A DNA stretch of 26,336 bases. It comes from Pseudomonadota bacterium (GTDB taxonomy: Bacteria > Myxococcota_A > Polyangia > Polyangiales > Polyangiaceae). The position numbers and the translations under genes were made by a program. Below the pieces are notes generated by a model. It did not search any database. It saw only the letters and a program-made list of their open reading frames with translations, and was not told the origin of the DNA. Position 1 is the first letter of the stretch; each line of letters opens with the position of its first letter. The DNA lies in assembly GCA_023402175.1 (NCBI GenBank), contig JAEXCN010000043.1, positions 1-26,336 of the forward strand. Direction: 5' to 3'. Of this stretch, positions 1 to 7,185 are shown piece by piece.

Positions 1-118
1 TCGATGCCGACGCGGTCGCGGCCGGATGATCCGGGCTACGCGGAACCGTCGGTGCGGGCGGCGTGGTGTCCGCGCAGGCGGCGAGAGCTACGAGAGACCC
101 GAGCAGGAGGAGGCGCAT
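1..118 (-). CDS. Lipoprotein, N-terminal part (runs off left edge)
   Basis: On the minus strand an ATG at 118 opens a frame that stays open to the window edge (39 codons). It begins MRLLLLGSLVALAACAD, a short basic start, a hydrophobic stretch and a lipobox (LAAC), followed by a Pro/Ala/Ser-rich stretch typical of the linker after a lipidated cysteine. It is therefore probably an exported lipoprotein. A weak GGAG lies almost directly before the ATG, so the start rests mainly on the signal peptide. It is divergent from the plus-strand block that follows. Only the signal peptide and linker are visible, so the function cannot be told. Confidence 0.6.
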   Translation of the reverse strand, partial: MRLLLLGSLVALAACADTTPPAPTVPRSPDHPAATASAS

Positions 119-187
119 GCTCCGCAGGGTACGCCGACACGGCGCTGCCGTCGTCCACGACGCGTGGTGATCGCTTCGGCTTGCCGA

Positions 188-204
188 GGCGGCGTTTCGC
201 CGCC
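188..204. other. Inverted repeat in the divergent intergenic region
   Basis: GGCGGCG and CGCCGCC, 7-bp perfect arms around a TTT loop, lie between the divergent lipoprotein start (118, minus) and the secreted-protein start (about 271, plus). The position is 5' of both genes, so it is more likely an operator or leader structure than a terminator. Such GC palindromes also arise by chance in DNA of this composition. Confidence 0.25.
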
Positions 205-270
205 GCGCTCCGGCTACGCGAGAGCGAGAGCAGCGGGCTGACGCGATACGCGGGCCGGACGTGCACCGAC

Positions 271-1374
271 GTGATACAGCTGAAGGCGTTGGCACGTGAA
301 CGCGGCGCGGCGGTTCTCGTGGCACTTGCCGTCGCGGGATACACGGAGCTCGCGGGGGCGGAGATGCCGTCCCGCCGTGTGGAGGTTGGGATCGACTGGA
401 CCCGGGGGCCGGGCGCAGACAGTTGCATCACGCCACAAGAGCTGGTCGAACGGACACGCGCGCGCGCTCCCGTCGAGGCGCTCCTGACGCTCGATCCGCG
501 AGCGTCAGACTTCGTGCTGACGGGGCGCATCGAGCGGCGAGGCGATCGGTTTCGCGTCGAGCTGAGCCTGCGCGACGCGCGCGGTCAGGCTCTCGGCGAG
601 CGGACGTTCGAGTCGCACGGGGCGTCGTGCCGAGCCCTCGACGAGGCACTGGTTCTCTCGCTCGTCCTCCTCGTGGAGACGCCGCGCGTGCTCTCGACGG
701 CGGAGGCCAGCGAATCGTCACCCCGAGAACGGCGCTCCATGCGGTCGTCGACGGACGTGCTTCCGGAGCTCGTCCCGCCTCTTCGGGCCGAATGGATTCC
801 TCGAGATCGGCTTCTCCCGCTGCGCCTGCCGGCGCCCTCGCCGCCTCGCTGGGAGCTCGAGCTCGACGCGGGTGCCAGCATGGCGGTCGGCTTCCTGCCG
901 AAACCGACGATGGGCGCGACGATAGGCGGCGTTTTCCGCCCGCCACATTTGTTTCCGCTCGCGCTCCGCGGTGCTGCGTATCCCTTCGGCGCCGACGTCA
1001 TCACGGTGCCGGGCGAAGGGATCTCCGTCGACGGATACGAGGTCGGAGCTGACGCCTGCCCGTTCGCGCTCTCGCGCGGGCTCGTCGAAGCGCTCGGTTG
1101 CGTGGGGGTTCATGGGGCCGTCCTGCATGCGACGCCGCTCGGACCACGGTCGAGCTCCGCGACGCCCGCCTTCGTCGTTCTCCCGCTCCGGGCGGAGGTT
1201 CGAGCTCGCCTCGGAGGTGCCCTCGACCCGTACGCCGCCATGGCGGCGCGGTTCTCACCGGCCCCCGCGTCGTTCGTCTACCGGGCATCCGACGGCGAGG
1301 CGCGTACGTCGTTTGCGGTCCCGTGGGCGACGGTCGAGCTCGATCTCGGCTTCGCTTGGCGTGCGTTGCCCTGA
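271..1374 (+). CDS. Secreted hypothetical protein upstream of ECF sigma factor
   Basis: About 367 aa. I did not recognise a named family. The frame is open from position 4, but the first 90 codons look non-coding (Arg-rich, no structure). A GTG at 271 is followed by a signal-peptide-like stretch (GAAVLVALAVAGYTELAGA), so it is the best start, although no good ribosome binding site precedes it; TTG at 289 is an alternative. After the signal come a domain with two cysteines (near ADSC and GASC) and the pattern 'FVLTGRIERRGDRFRVELSL', then a low-complexity linker. The C-terminal half has alternating hydrophobic stretches and ends in ...ELDLGFAWRALP, which could be an outer-membrane beta-sheet or barrel domain (inference). 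It lies 76 bp before the sigma factor gene and may be the first gene of that operon. Confidence 0.6.
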   Translation: MIQLKALARERGAAVLVALAVAGYTELAGAEMPSRRVEVGIDWTRGPGADSCITPQELVERTRARAPVEALLTLDPRASDFVLTGRIERRGDRFRVELSLRDARGQALGERTFESHGASCRALDEALVLSLVLLVETPRVLSTAEASESSPRERRSMRSSTDVLPELVPPLRAEWIPRDRLLPLRLPAPSPPRWELELDAGASMAVGFLPKPTMGATIGGVFRPPHLFPLALRGAAYPFGADVITVPGEGISVDGYEVGADACPFALSRGLVEALGCVGVHGAVLHATPLGPRSSSATPAFVVLPLRAEVRARLGGALDPYAAMAARFSPAPASFVYRASDGEARTSFAVPWATVELDLGFAWRALP

Positions 1375-1409
1375 GCCCACATAATCGTCGCGTTCGCCGA
1401 GACGGCGTT

Positions 1410-1436
1410 GGAAACGAGCCGGGCTACCGACATACC
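1410..1436 (+). promoter_or_regulatory. Possible ECF-type promoter before the sigma gene
   Basis: GGAAAC at 1410-1415 resembles the GGAAC -35 element of many ECF sigma factors. It is followed about 15-16 bases later by CGACAT/CATAC, and the sigma ATG is at 1451. Self-activation is common for ECF sigma factors, so this is a plausible autoregulatory promoter. It is only a motif resemblance. Confidence 0.2.
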
Positions 1437-1450
1437 TCTCACGTGGGCCG

Positions 1451-1993
1451 ATGACCGCGTTGAGGACACTTCCCCTGGACGGTACGGACGTGGCGAGGCC
1501 GACGCTCACCTTACGAGACGTCGTGTTCACACACGGCAAGTACGTGTGGCGCCTGCTTCGTTATCTCGGCGTCGCCGATCGCGACCTCGATGACGTCTGC
1601 CAGGACGTCTTCACGACCGCTCACGAGAAGCTCGATCACGTTCAGGACGAGGGCCTTCGTCCGTGGCTGCACACGATGTGCGTGCTCCACGCGAAGAACT
1701 ACAGGCGTCGCGCCCGTCATCACAGAGAAACGCTGATGGAGGACGTGGCGGATCTCTCCGAGTCCGTCCCTCCGCTCCAGGAGGAGGATCTGGAGGTCGC
1801 GCGCAAACAGAAGCTGCTCCTCGCCCTGCTCGATCAGCTCGACGAGGACCGGCGGACGATCTTCGTCCTTCACGCGATCGAAGAAGTGCCGATGGATCAA
1901 GTCGCAAAGATCGTGGGCTGTCCTCTCTCGACGGCCTATTTCCGCTTCAAGCGAGCGTGTACGGAGCTCGAGAAGGGCATGGCTCCCGCATGA
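1451..1993 (+). CDS. ECF-family RNA polymerase sigma factor
   Basis: 180 aa, the usual size for an extracytoplasmic-function sigma-70 factor. Region 2 is visible around residues 25-80 (VWRLLRYLGVADRDLDDVCQ, then DVFTTAHEKL and RPWLHTMCVLHAKNYRRRAR, the -10-binding helix with its basic end). Region 4 is at about 125-175 (LLDQLDEDRRTIFVLHAIEE, then the helix-turn-helix around VPMDQVAKIVGCPLSTAYFR). It should direct core RNA polymerase to a small regulon in response to an envelope signal. Its stop overlaps the ATG of the next gene (ATGA), so the two are translationally coupled, as sigma/anti-sigma pairs usually are. The likely regulon includes the lipoprotein genes that follow (inference from the operon). 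Confidence 0.92.
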   Translation: MTALRTLPLDGTDVARPTLTLRDVVFTHGKYVWRLLRYLGVADRDLDDVCQDVFTTAHEKLDHVQDEGLRPWLHTMCVLHAKNYRRRARHHRETLMEDVADLSESVPPLQEEDLEVARKQKLLLALLDQLDEDRRTIFVLHAIEEVPMDQVAKIVGCPLSTAYFRFKRACTELEKGMAPA

Positions 1994-2730
1994 AATCGCA
2001 AGTACCTCCCGCGCTCGAAGCGCTGATCGCCGCCGCACGTCGCGACGAACCGCCGAATGCGACGTTGTCGCGTCTCGCCGATTCCGTCGAGAAGGGACAG
2101 GCGCCGTCGTCGATCTCGAAGCGCTCCTCGGTCTCGAGCTCACCGGCGTTGAACAAGGGGATCGTCGCGATCGCCGCATGTGCGGTGGTCGCGGGAGCGA
2201 TCGTGATGAGAACGATGAGCGATTTCGGGGAGCCGGCCCACGATGCCGCGCCCGCATCTGCGCCGACGCACGCTGCACCTGTCTCGCCTACGCCGCCGAT
2301 GATCGAGGACTCCGACACACGCGAGAACGTCGTGCCATCGATCGATGTACGCTCCCTACCGGAGCCTGAGAAGCCGTCCGCGGTCCGCAAGGGCGGCGCC
2401 GCCGGTCCTGGTGCTACGTCGCGAGTCGAGGGGCCGTCCGAGGGGACGCTGCTCCATCAAGCGCACGACGCGATCTCGAGTGACCCACGCCGAGCGTTCG
2501 ACCTGACGATCGAGCACGCGCGTCGGTTCCCCAATGGGATGCTGGTGCAGGAGCGGGAGGTCATCGCGATCGAAGCGCTCGCGCGCATGGGGCGCACGGA
2601 TGAAGCACGCCGGCGCGCCTCGAGCTTCTTCGCGACTTACCCGAGCTCGGCGTATCGGAGCCGCGTGAACGACGCCGTCGGCGTCGCTTCGACGGGCTCC
2701 GTGCTTCCGCCGTCGGAGGGGACGCGATGA
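1990..2730 (+). CDS. Single-pass membrane protein with helical-repeat tail, probable sigma-factor partner
   Basis: 246 aa starting at the ATG in the ATGA overlap with the sigma gene. The frame is open much further upstream, but that part is the sigma gene in another frame. Residues 1-55 are predicted cytoplasmic, residues 57-74 form one transmembrane helix (GIVAIAACAVVAGAIVM), 80-150 are Pro/Ala-rich, and 150-235 are helical (THLLHQAHDA-like start, then DPRRAFDLTIEHARRFPNGM and ARMGRTDEARRRA), which fits TPR-like repeats. In Myxococcota, proteins of this layout often follow ECF sigma genes. Position and topology suggest an anti-sigma or signal-transducing role, but the HxxxCxxC zinc motif of classical ZAS anti-sigma factors is absent, so this is inference. 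It is coupled by another ATGA to the next gene. Confidence 0.75.
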   Translation: MKSQVPPALEALIAAARRDEPPNATLSRLADSVEKGQAPSSISKRSSVSSSPALNKGIVAIAACAVVAGAIVMRTMSDFGEPAHDAAPASAPTHAAPVSPTPPMIEDSDTRENVVPSIDVRSLPEPEKPSAVRKGGAAGPGATSRVEGPSEGTLLHQAHDAISSDPRRAFDLTIEHARRFPNGMLVQEREVIAIEALARMGRTDEARRRASSFFATYPSSAYRSRVNDAVGVASTGSVLPPSEGTR

Positions 2731-3962
2731 GGTCTTCAGCAAGCGTGCTCGTCCTCCTGGCTGCATCTGCCCTCGTGTCGATCGCGAGCTGCGCTAAGAC
2801 GGAGGTCACCATCGGCGACTACCGCGACGACGACGCGGGTGCAGCGCCATCGGCGACGAGCTTCACGCCGCCCGACTCGGACGCGAGCGCCGCCGACGCG
2901 AGCACGTCGGTCACGCGCCAGCTCTGCATCGCGACGACATGCCCGTATCCGTACGCGACGTGCGAGAGCGGCTATGCGTGTTCGACGAACCTTTCGAACG
3001 ACTCGCAGAACTGCGGGGCCTGCGGCAACGCCTGTCCGTCCGACTTCGGCTCGCTCAACATGAGGTCGACGTGCATCGACGGCGAGTGCAAGCCCACGTG
3101 CGTGAACCAGCCGACGCTCGGCGGCTTCAACGCGTTCGCGGACTGCAACGGCATCCTCGACGACGGATGCGAGGTCATGGTCTCCAGCGACCCGAACAAC
3201 TGCGGCGCCTGCGGGAACGTGTGCCCTCCTGGCGTGGCGTGCCGCCAGGGCAAGTGCGGATGCCCGGCCGGGCAGACGGAGTGCAACGGCCAGTGCGTCG
3301 ACCTGCAGAAGGACGGCAACAACTGCGGAGCATGCGGGAACCAGTGCCCGTTCCCGGATGACTTGCCGCCGGCTCCGCCGCACTCGGAGTACGGGTGCGT
3401 GAGCGGAGCGTGCGGCAAGCTCAAATGCACCCAGGGTTTCGGCGACATCTGGCGCGATTGCGATGGCGATCTGAACAGCGGACCGGGCAGTAACGGCTGC
3501 GAGGTCAACGTCGGCGTCAACTACCCGCGCGACCCGAACAACTGCGGAGCCTGCGGGAACAAGTGCGCGCCCGGCAAGCTCTGTTACGACATCGACGGCG
3601 ACCGTGTCCCGGAGTGCATCTGCGAGAGGGCGAACGAGACGCTCTGTGGCGACACCAGCCACTACAACCTCGGTTGCTACGATCTCCTGAACGACCCGAA
3701 CAACTGCGGGACATGCTTCAACAGGTGCCGCGCGGACGAACCAAATACCGTCGCAGCGTGTCGCCAAGGCCTCTGCGAGGCCGCTTGCGCTCCAGGCTGG
3801 GGCGACTGCGACGGCGATCCGAACACCGGTTGCGAGACGAACCTCAAGGCCAGCGGCGCGAACTGCGGCGCGTGCGGAAAGCGTTGTGACACGCAAGCCG
3901 GTCAGCCCTGCGTCGACGGGCAGTGCGCGATGACCGACTGCGATGGAGGAGTGGTGCACTGA
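2727..3962 (+). CDS. Cys-rich repeat lipoprotein (NCGACG repeats)
   Basis: 411 aa. The start overlaps the previous stop (ATGA) and has a strong ribosome binding site (GGAGGGG, 5 bases before the ATG). The signal peptide ends in lipobox IASC (Cys22), then an Asp/Ala/Ser linker. Residues about 65-405 hold six copies of a Cys motif of the form NCGACGNxC (one variant NCGTCFNRC, one ending GKRC). Three 'DCxGxxxxGCE' units are interspersed, containing Asp-rich DCDGD stretches that could bind calcium. Such Cys repeats are common in exported Myxococcota proteins of unknown function and should form many disulfides outside the cytoplasm. It is the first of six consecutive lipoproteins and is probably outer-membrane anchored. 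Confidence 0.85.
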   Translation: MRSSASVLVLLAASALVSIASCAKTEVTIGDYRDDDAGAAPSATSFTPPDSDASAADASTSVTRQLCIATTCPYPYATCESGYACSTNLSNDSQNCGACGNACPSDFGSLNMRSTCIDGECKPTCVNQPTLGGFNAFADCNGILDDGCEVMVSSDPNNCGACGNVCPPGVACRQGKCGCPAGQTECNGQCVDLQKDGNNCGACGNQCPFPDDLPPAPPHSEYGCVSGACGKLKCTQGFGDIWRDCDGDLNSGPGSNGCEVNVGVNYPRDPNNCGACGNKCAPGKLCYDIDGDRVPECICERANETLCGDTSHYNLGCYDLLNDPNNCGTCFNRCRADEPNTVAACRQGLCEAACAPGWGDCDGDPNTGCETNLKASGANCGACGKRCDTQAGQPCVDGQCAMTDCDGGVVH

Positions 3963-5209
3963 TGCGAAGCCCCATCCGATCTCCACGCGCGCGGCGCTCG
4001 GCGCTCGCGGTGGCGAGCGCGCTCGGGTGCATTTCGGTCGCCTTCGCGATCGCGAGCTGCGCCACCTCGAATGACGAGGCCACATCAGCGAACGACGACG
4101 CCGCGCCGGCCGCCGACAGCGCGAGTCGAGACACGAGCACGAACAATGCGAGCGACTCGAGCTGCGAGGCGGGTGACGCGAGCGACGCGAGCTGCACGAC
4201 GACGGAGCTCTCCTGTGCAGAGGCAGACTTCTGTACCGTCCCAACCTCGGTCGACGTGCGTTACTCGCTCACGGCGGTCTGGGGGACGACGCCGACGGAC
4301 GTCTGGGCGATCGGATCACGCGGGACGATCATCCGCTGGACAGGCGCCTCGTGGGGTTCGGTTCCGTCGAAACGCACGGAGACGCTCCGTGCGATCTGGG
4401 GCAGCTCGCCGAGCGACGTCTGGATCGTTGCGGCGATGAACGTGATCCTCCACGGCACGGGCTCTCCGGACGGCTCGCCGGCGATCTCGCTCGTCGGCCC
4501 GATCTATCCCGACGATCCGACGAACTGGCAGGGCAAGCTCTTGACCAGCGTATGGGGGGCCGAGGGCAAGGTCTTCGTCGCGGGCAATCAGCTCAACTCG
4601 GGCAGCGTCTGGCGGCACACGGCGCCCGTGGTCGAGGATCCCGATCTTGCGCCCTACGAGTGGGAGCGGGCCTACCAGACTTGCCAGCAAGGTCCTTGCC
4701 TCGACATCAACGGGCTCTGGGGAGCGAGCACGAGCAACATCTGGATCATCGGCAATCACGGCACGGTCCTCCACTCGAAGAGCACCGACGGCGGGGCCGA
4801 CCAGTGGGAGCTCAGCCCGTCGCTGGCGAAAGCGAACCTGAACGGCATCTGGGGGAGCAGTGCGTCGGACGTGTGGATCGTCGGCGACGCCGGCACGATC
4901 CGACATTGGACCGACGACGGCACCGGACACTGGGCCGTCATCCCTCCGCCGACGAGCGAGAATCTGCATGCGGTCTGGGGAACCGGTCCGACCGACGTGT
5001 GGACCGTCGGCGATGCCGGCACGATCCTCCACTGGGACGGGGATACGTGGAGCACGGCCACGGCCACGTTTCCGGTCGGCGAGAAGCCGCGTCTGAACGG
5101 AGTCTGGGGGAGCAGCCCGTACGACGTCTGGGTCGTCGGTGAACGCGGCCTCGCGCTCCACTTCACTGGAGCGAAGTCGGGCACAGGGAAACGCAAGGGG
5201 CCACGATGA
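3962..5209 (+). CDS. Lipoprotein, predicted seven-bladed propeller (W-repeat type 1)
   Basis: 415 aa. The start at 3962 overlaps the previous stop by one base (TGATG) and a GGAGG lies about 10 bases upstream; in-frame codons before it belong to the previous gene in another frame. An Arg-rich n-region and hydrophobic core end in lipobox IASC (Cys33), followed by an Asn/Asp/Ser linker to about residue 98. From about 100 to 407 I count seven repeats of the form (L)xxxWGssPsDVWxVGdxGtIlHW, for example LTAVWGTTPTDVWAIG, LNGIWGSSASDVWIVG and LNGVWGSSPYDVWVVG. Seven WGxxxxDVW units fit a closed seven-bladed beta-propeller. Function is unknown; a surface binding role is inferred. Its stop overlaps the next start (ATGA). 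Confidence 0.85.
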   Translation: MRSPIRSPRARRSALAVASALGCISVAFAIASCATSNDEATSANDDAAPAADSASRDTSTNNASDSSCEAGDASDASCTTTELSCAEADFCTVPTSVDVRYSLTAVWGTTPTDVWAIGSRGTIIRWTGASWGSVPSKRTETLRAIWGSSPSDVWIVAAMNVILHGTGSPDGSPAISLVGPIYPDDPTNWQGKLLTSVWGAEGKVFVAGNQLNSGSVWRHTAPVVEDPDLAPYEWERAYQTCQQGPCLDINGLWGASTSNIWIIGNHGTVLHSKSTDGGADQWELSPSLAKANLNGIWGSSASDVWIVGDAGTIRHWTDDGTGHWAVIPPPTSENLHAVWGTGPTDVWTVGDAGTILHWDGDTWSTATATFPVGEKPRLNGVWGSSPYDVWVVGERGLALHFTGAKSGTGKRKGPR

Positions 5210-7119
5210 GAGCCGTTTGGAGTCGAGAGATGATTTCGACGACGCGTCGATCGCTCGGAGGCGCAGCCTTCGTGATCGCGCTCATCCTGACCGGAGCCTG
5301 CACGGACGACGCGTCGAGCTCGCCGAACGACGTCCAGGGCGACAATCGCATCGACGGCGGAGCCCCTGAGGGGAGCTCGAACGACGGTGATGGGGACGTA
5401 CCAGCGTCGACGTGCCCAGCAGGCACGTTCGTCATCGATGGACCATTGGCGAGCGGCGATCGGACGTGTGCGCCATGCCCGAGCGGGACCTTCCGTGCGA
5501 CGGGCGACGCTTCGAGCTGCTCGCCGTGGACGACGTGCGCGCCGGGCAGCTTTGTGAAAACGCCCGGGAGCGCCACCACCGATCGGCAGTGCGCGCCGTG
5601 TGCCGACGGCACGTACTCTTCTACGGCCAACCAGCTCGCGTGCGTGCCCGGAAAATGCGTGGCGGGCACTGTGCAGAAGACAGCTGCGACGGCGACGACC
5701 TGGCCCGTGTGCGATCTGTGCGAGCCGGGCACGTATTGCGCCGGTGGCGTTTCGCCGAAGGCGCCGTGCGCGAGCGGCACATGGGACAACGACACCAACC
5801 CGGCGACGGCGTGTTTTGCATGGAGCGCCTGCGTGCCTGGGCAGGCCGTCGCGGCCACGGGAAGCGCGACCGTCGATCAGAAGTGCGCGGCGTGCGAGCC
5901 CGGGAGCTTCAGCACGACGACGAACGCGACGAGCTGCACGCCGATGACCGACTGCATGCCGAGCACGTTCGTGAGCGCGAAAGGCAACGCGGTCACGGAT
6001 CGAAAATGCACGGCTTGTCCTTCGGGACCCACGAGCACGTCGATCAACGCCCTGGCCTGCATACCTGGCGAGCTTCGGCTCTCCGCGGGCCCTGACCACA
6101 CCTGCGCGCGCCTCACCGACGGCTCCGTCAGCTGCTGGGGAAGCAACGGCTTCGGCCAGCTCGGTGACGGCACGACGACGGACAGGGTCACGCCCACCGC
6201 TGTCCCAGGCCTCTCGGGAGTCACGGACGTCGCCGTGGGCGACAACCATACCTGCGCGCTCCTCACAGACGGTTCGGTTCGCTGCTGGGGATTCAATTCG
6301 AATGGTCAGCTCGGCGACGGCACGACGACGGACCGGTCCACGCCCACAGCCGTTCCAGGAATCGAAGGCGTCAAGATGCTCGCCGCCAATGGAGCCGATA
6401 CGTGCGCGCTCCTCGCGAACGACACCGTCGCCTGCTGGGGCGCCAACCTCTTCGGTCAGCTCGGCGACGGCACGCGAACGGACAAGTACACGCCCACCGT
6501 CGTCCCTGGAATTGAAGGCGTCGCAGGGCTCGGCATGGGCGGGCCACACACCTGTGCGCGGCTCATCGACGGCACCGTCCGCTGCTGGGGCCTGAACCAC
6601 CTGGGACAGCTCGGCGATGGGACGAAGACGCTCCAGACGTCGCCCGTCTCCGTCGTCGGCCTCTCCAGTAACGTCACCGCGATCGCGGCAGGCAATGCCC
6701 GCACCTGCGCGCTGCTCGGCAGTGGCACCGTTCAATGCTGGGGAGTCAACAACTGGGGGCAGCTCGGCGACGGCACGACGACGGCACGCACGTCGCCCAC
6801 CACCGTGCCCGGGCTCTCTGACGTCACCGAGATCGTCGCGAGCGGCAGGTTCCACACGTGCGCGCGCCTCGCCAGCGGCTCCGTCCGCTGCTGGGGAGAC
6901 AACGGCTATGGCCAGCTCGGCGATGGAACGACGACGCAGCGATTGTCCCCCGCACCCGTCGTCGGCGTCTCCACGGCCATCGCGCTGGCCACAGGCGGTG
7001 ACCGCAGCTGCGCGGTCCTTTCCAACGCCTCCGTCCGCTGCTGGGGAGACAACGGCTCTGGCCAGCTCGGCGACGGCACGACGTACGCCAAGCTCTCGCC
7101 AACGCTCGTCGCCTGGTAG
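5206..7119 (+). CDS. Lipoprotein with Cys-rich receptor-like repeats plus seven RCC1 repeats
   Basis: 637 aa. The start at 5206 (ATGA overlap, AAGGGG upstream) is preferred; ATG 5230 also keeps the signal peptide. The hydrophobic core ends LILTGAC (Cys32, an atypical lipobox with Thr at -3). Residues about 69-287 are a Cys-rich array with units like CAPCPSGTFRATGDASSC, similar in spacing to TNFR/ephrin-receptor-like modules. Residues about 289-637 are seven RCC1-type repeats, each with HTCALLxxGxVxCWGxNxxGQLGDGT, predicting a seven-bladed propeller. Each blade keeps a Cys pair (HTCA...CWG) that could form a disulfide, in line with an exported protein. The seven repeat units are also strongly similar at the DNA level (about 150 nt each), which suggests recent amplification or gene conversion. 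Confidence 0.88.
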   Translation: MRAVWSREMISTTRRSLGGAAFVIALILTGACTDDASSSPNDVQGDNRIDGGAPEGSSNDGDGDVPASTCPAGTFVIDGPLASGDRTCAPCPSGTFRATGDASSCSPWTTCAPGSFVKTPGSATTDRQCAPCADGTYSSTANQLACVPGKCVAGTVQKTAATATTWPVCDLCEPGTYCAGGVSPKAPCASGTWDNDTNPATACFAWSACVPGQAVAATGSATVDQKCAACEPGSFSTTTNATSCTPMTDCMPSTFVSAKGNAVTDRKCTACPSGPTSTSINALACIPGELRLSAGPDHTCARLTDGSVSCWGSNGFGQLGDGTTTDRVTPTAVPGLSGVTDVAVGDNHTCALLTDGSVRCWGFNSNGQLGDGTTTDRSTPTAVPGIEGVKMLAANGADTCALLANDTVACWGANLFGQLGDGTRTDKYTPTVVPGIEGVAGLGMGGPHTCARLIDGTVRCWGLNHLGQLGDGTKTLQTSPVSVVGLSSNVTAIAAGNARTCALLGSGTVQCWGVNNWGQLGDGTTTARTSPTTVPGLSDVTEIVASGRFHTCARLASGSVRCWGDNGYGQLGDGTTTQRLSPAPVVGVSTAIALATGGDRSCAVLSNASVRCWGDNGSGQLGDGTTYAKLSPTLVAW

Positions 7120-7127
7120 CGCACGAC

Positions 7128-7158
7128 GAAGTTCCAAAATCTTGCAGAGTGCAACTTC
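7128..7158. other. AT-richer intra-operon gap with nested inverted repeats
   Basis: The 66-bp gap between the first RCC1 gene and the next lipoprotein gene is the only sizeable break in the coupled gene chain. It contains GAAGTT...AACTTC (outer arms, 7128-7133 and 7153-7158) and TTGCA-GAG-TGCAA (7142-7154); the two cannot form together. It is less GC-rich than its surroundings. It could be an internal promoter/operator or an attenuating hairpin; nothing further can be said from sequence. Confidence 0.25.
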
Positions 7159-7185
7159 GAAAGCCGCGAAAGGCCAAGGTTCCCG

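Noticed and set aside
2736..4244. Minus-strand open frame of 502 codons
   Set aside because: Antisense to the Cys-rich lipoprotein gene; Arg/Ala-rich shadow without signal peptide or domain.
6070..7119. Regular repeats of about 150 bases as a non-coding repeat array
   Set aside because: They match RCC1 blades in an intact frame, so they are protein repeats.
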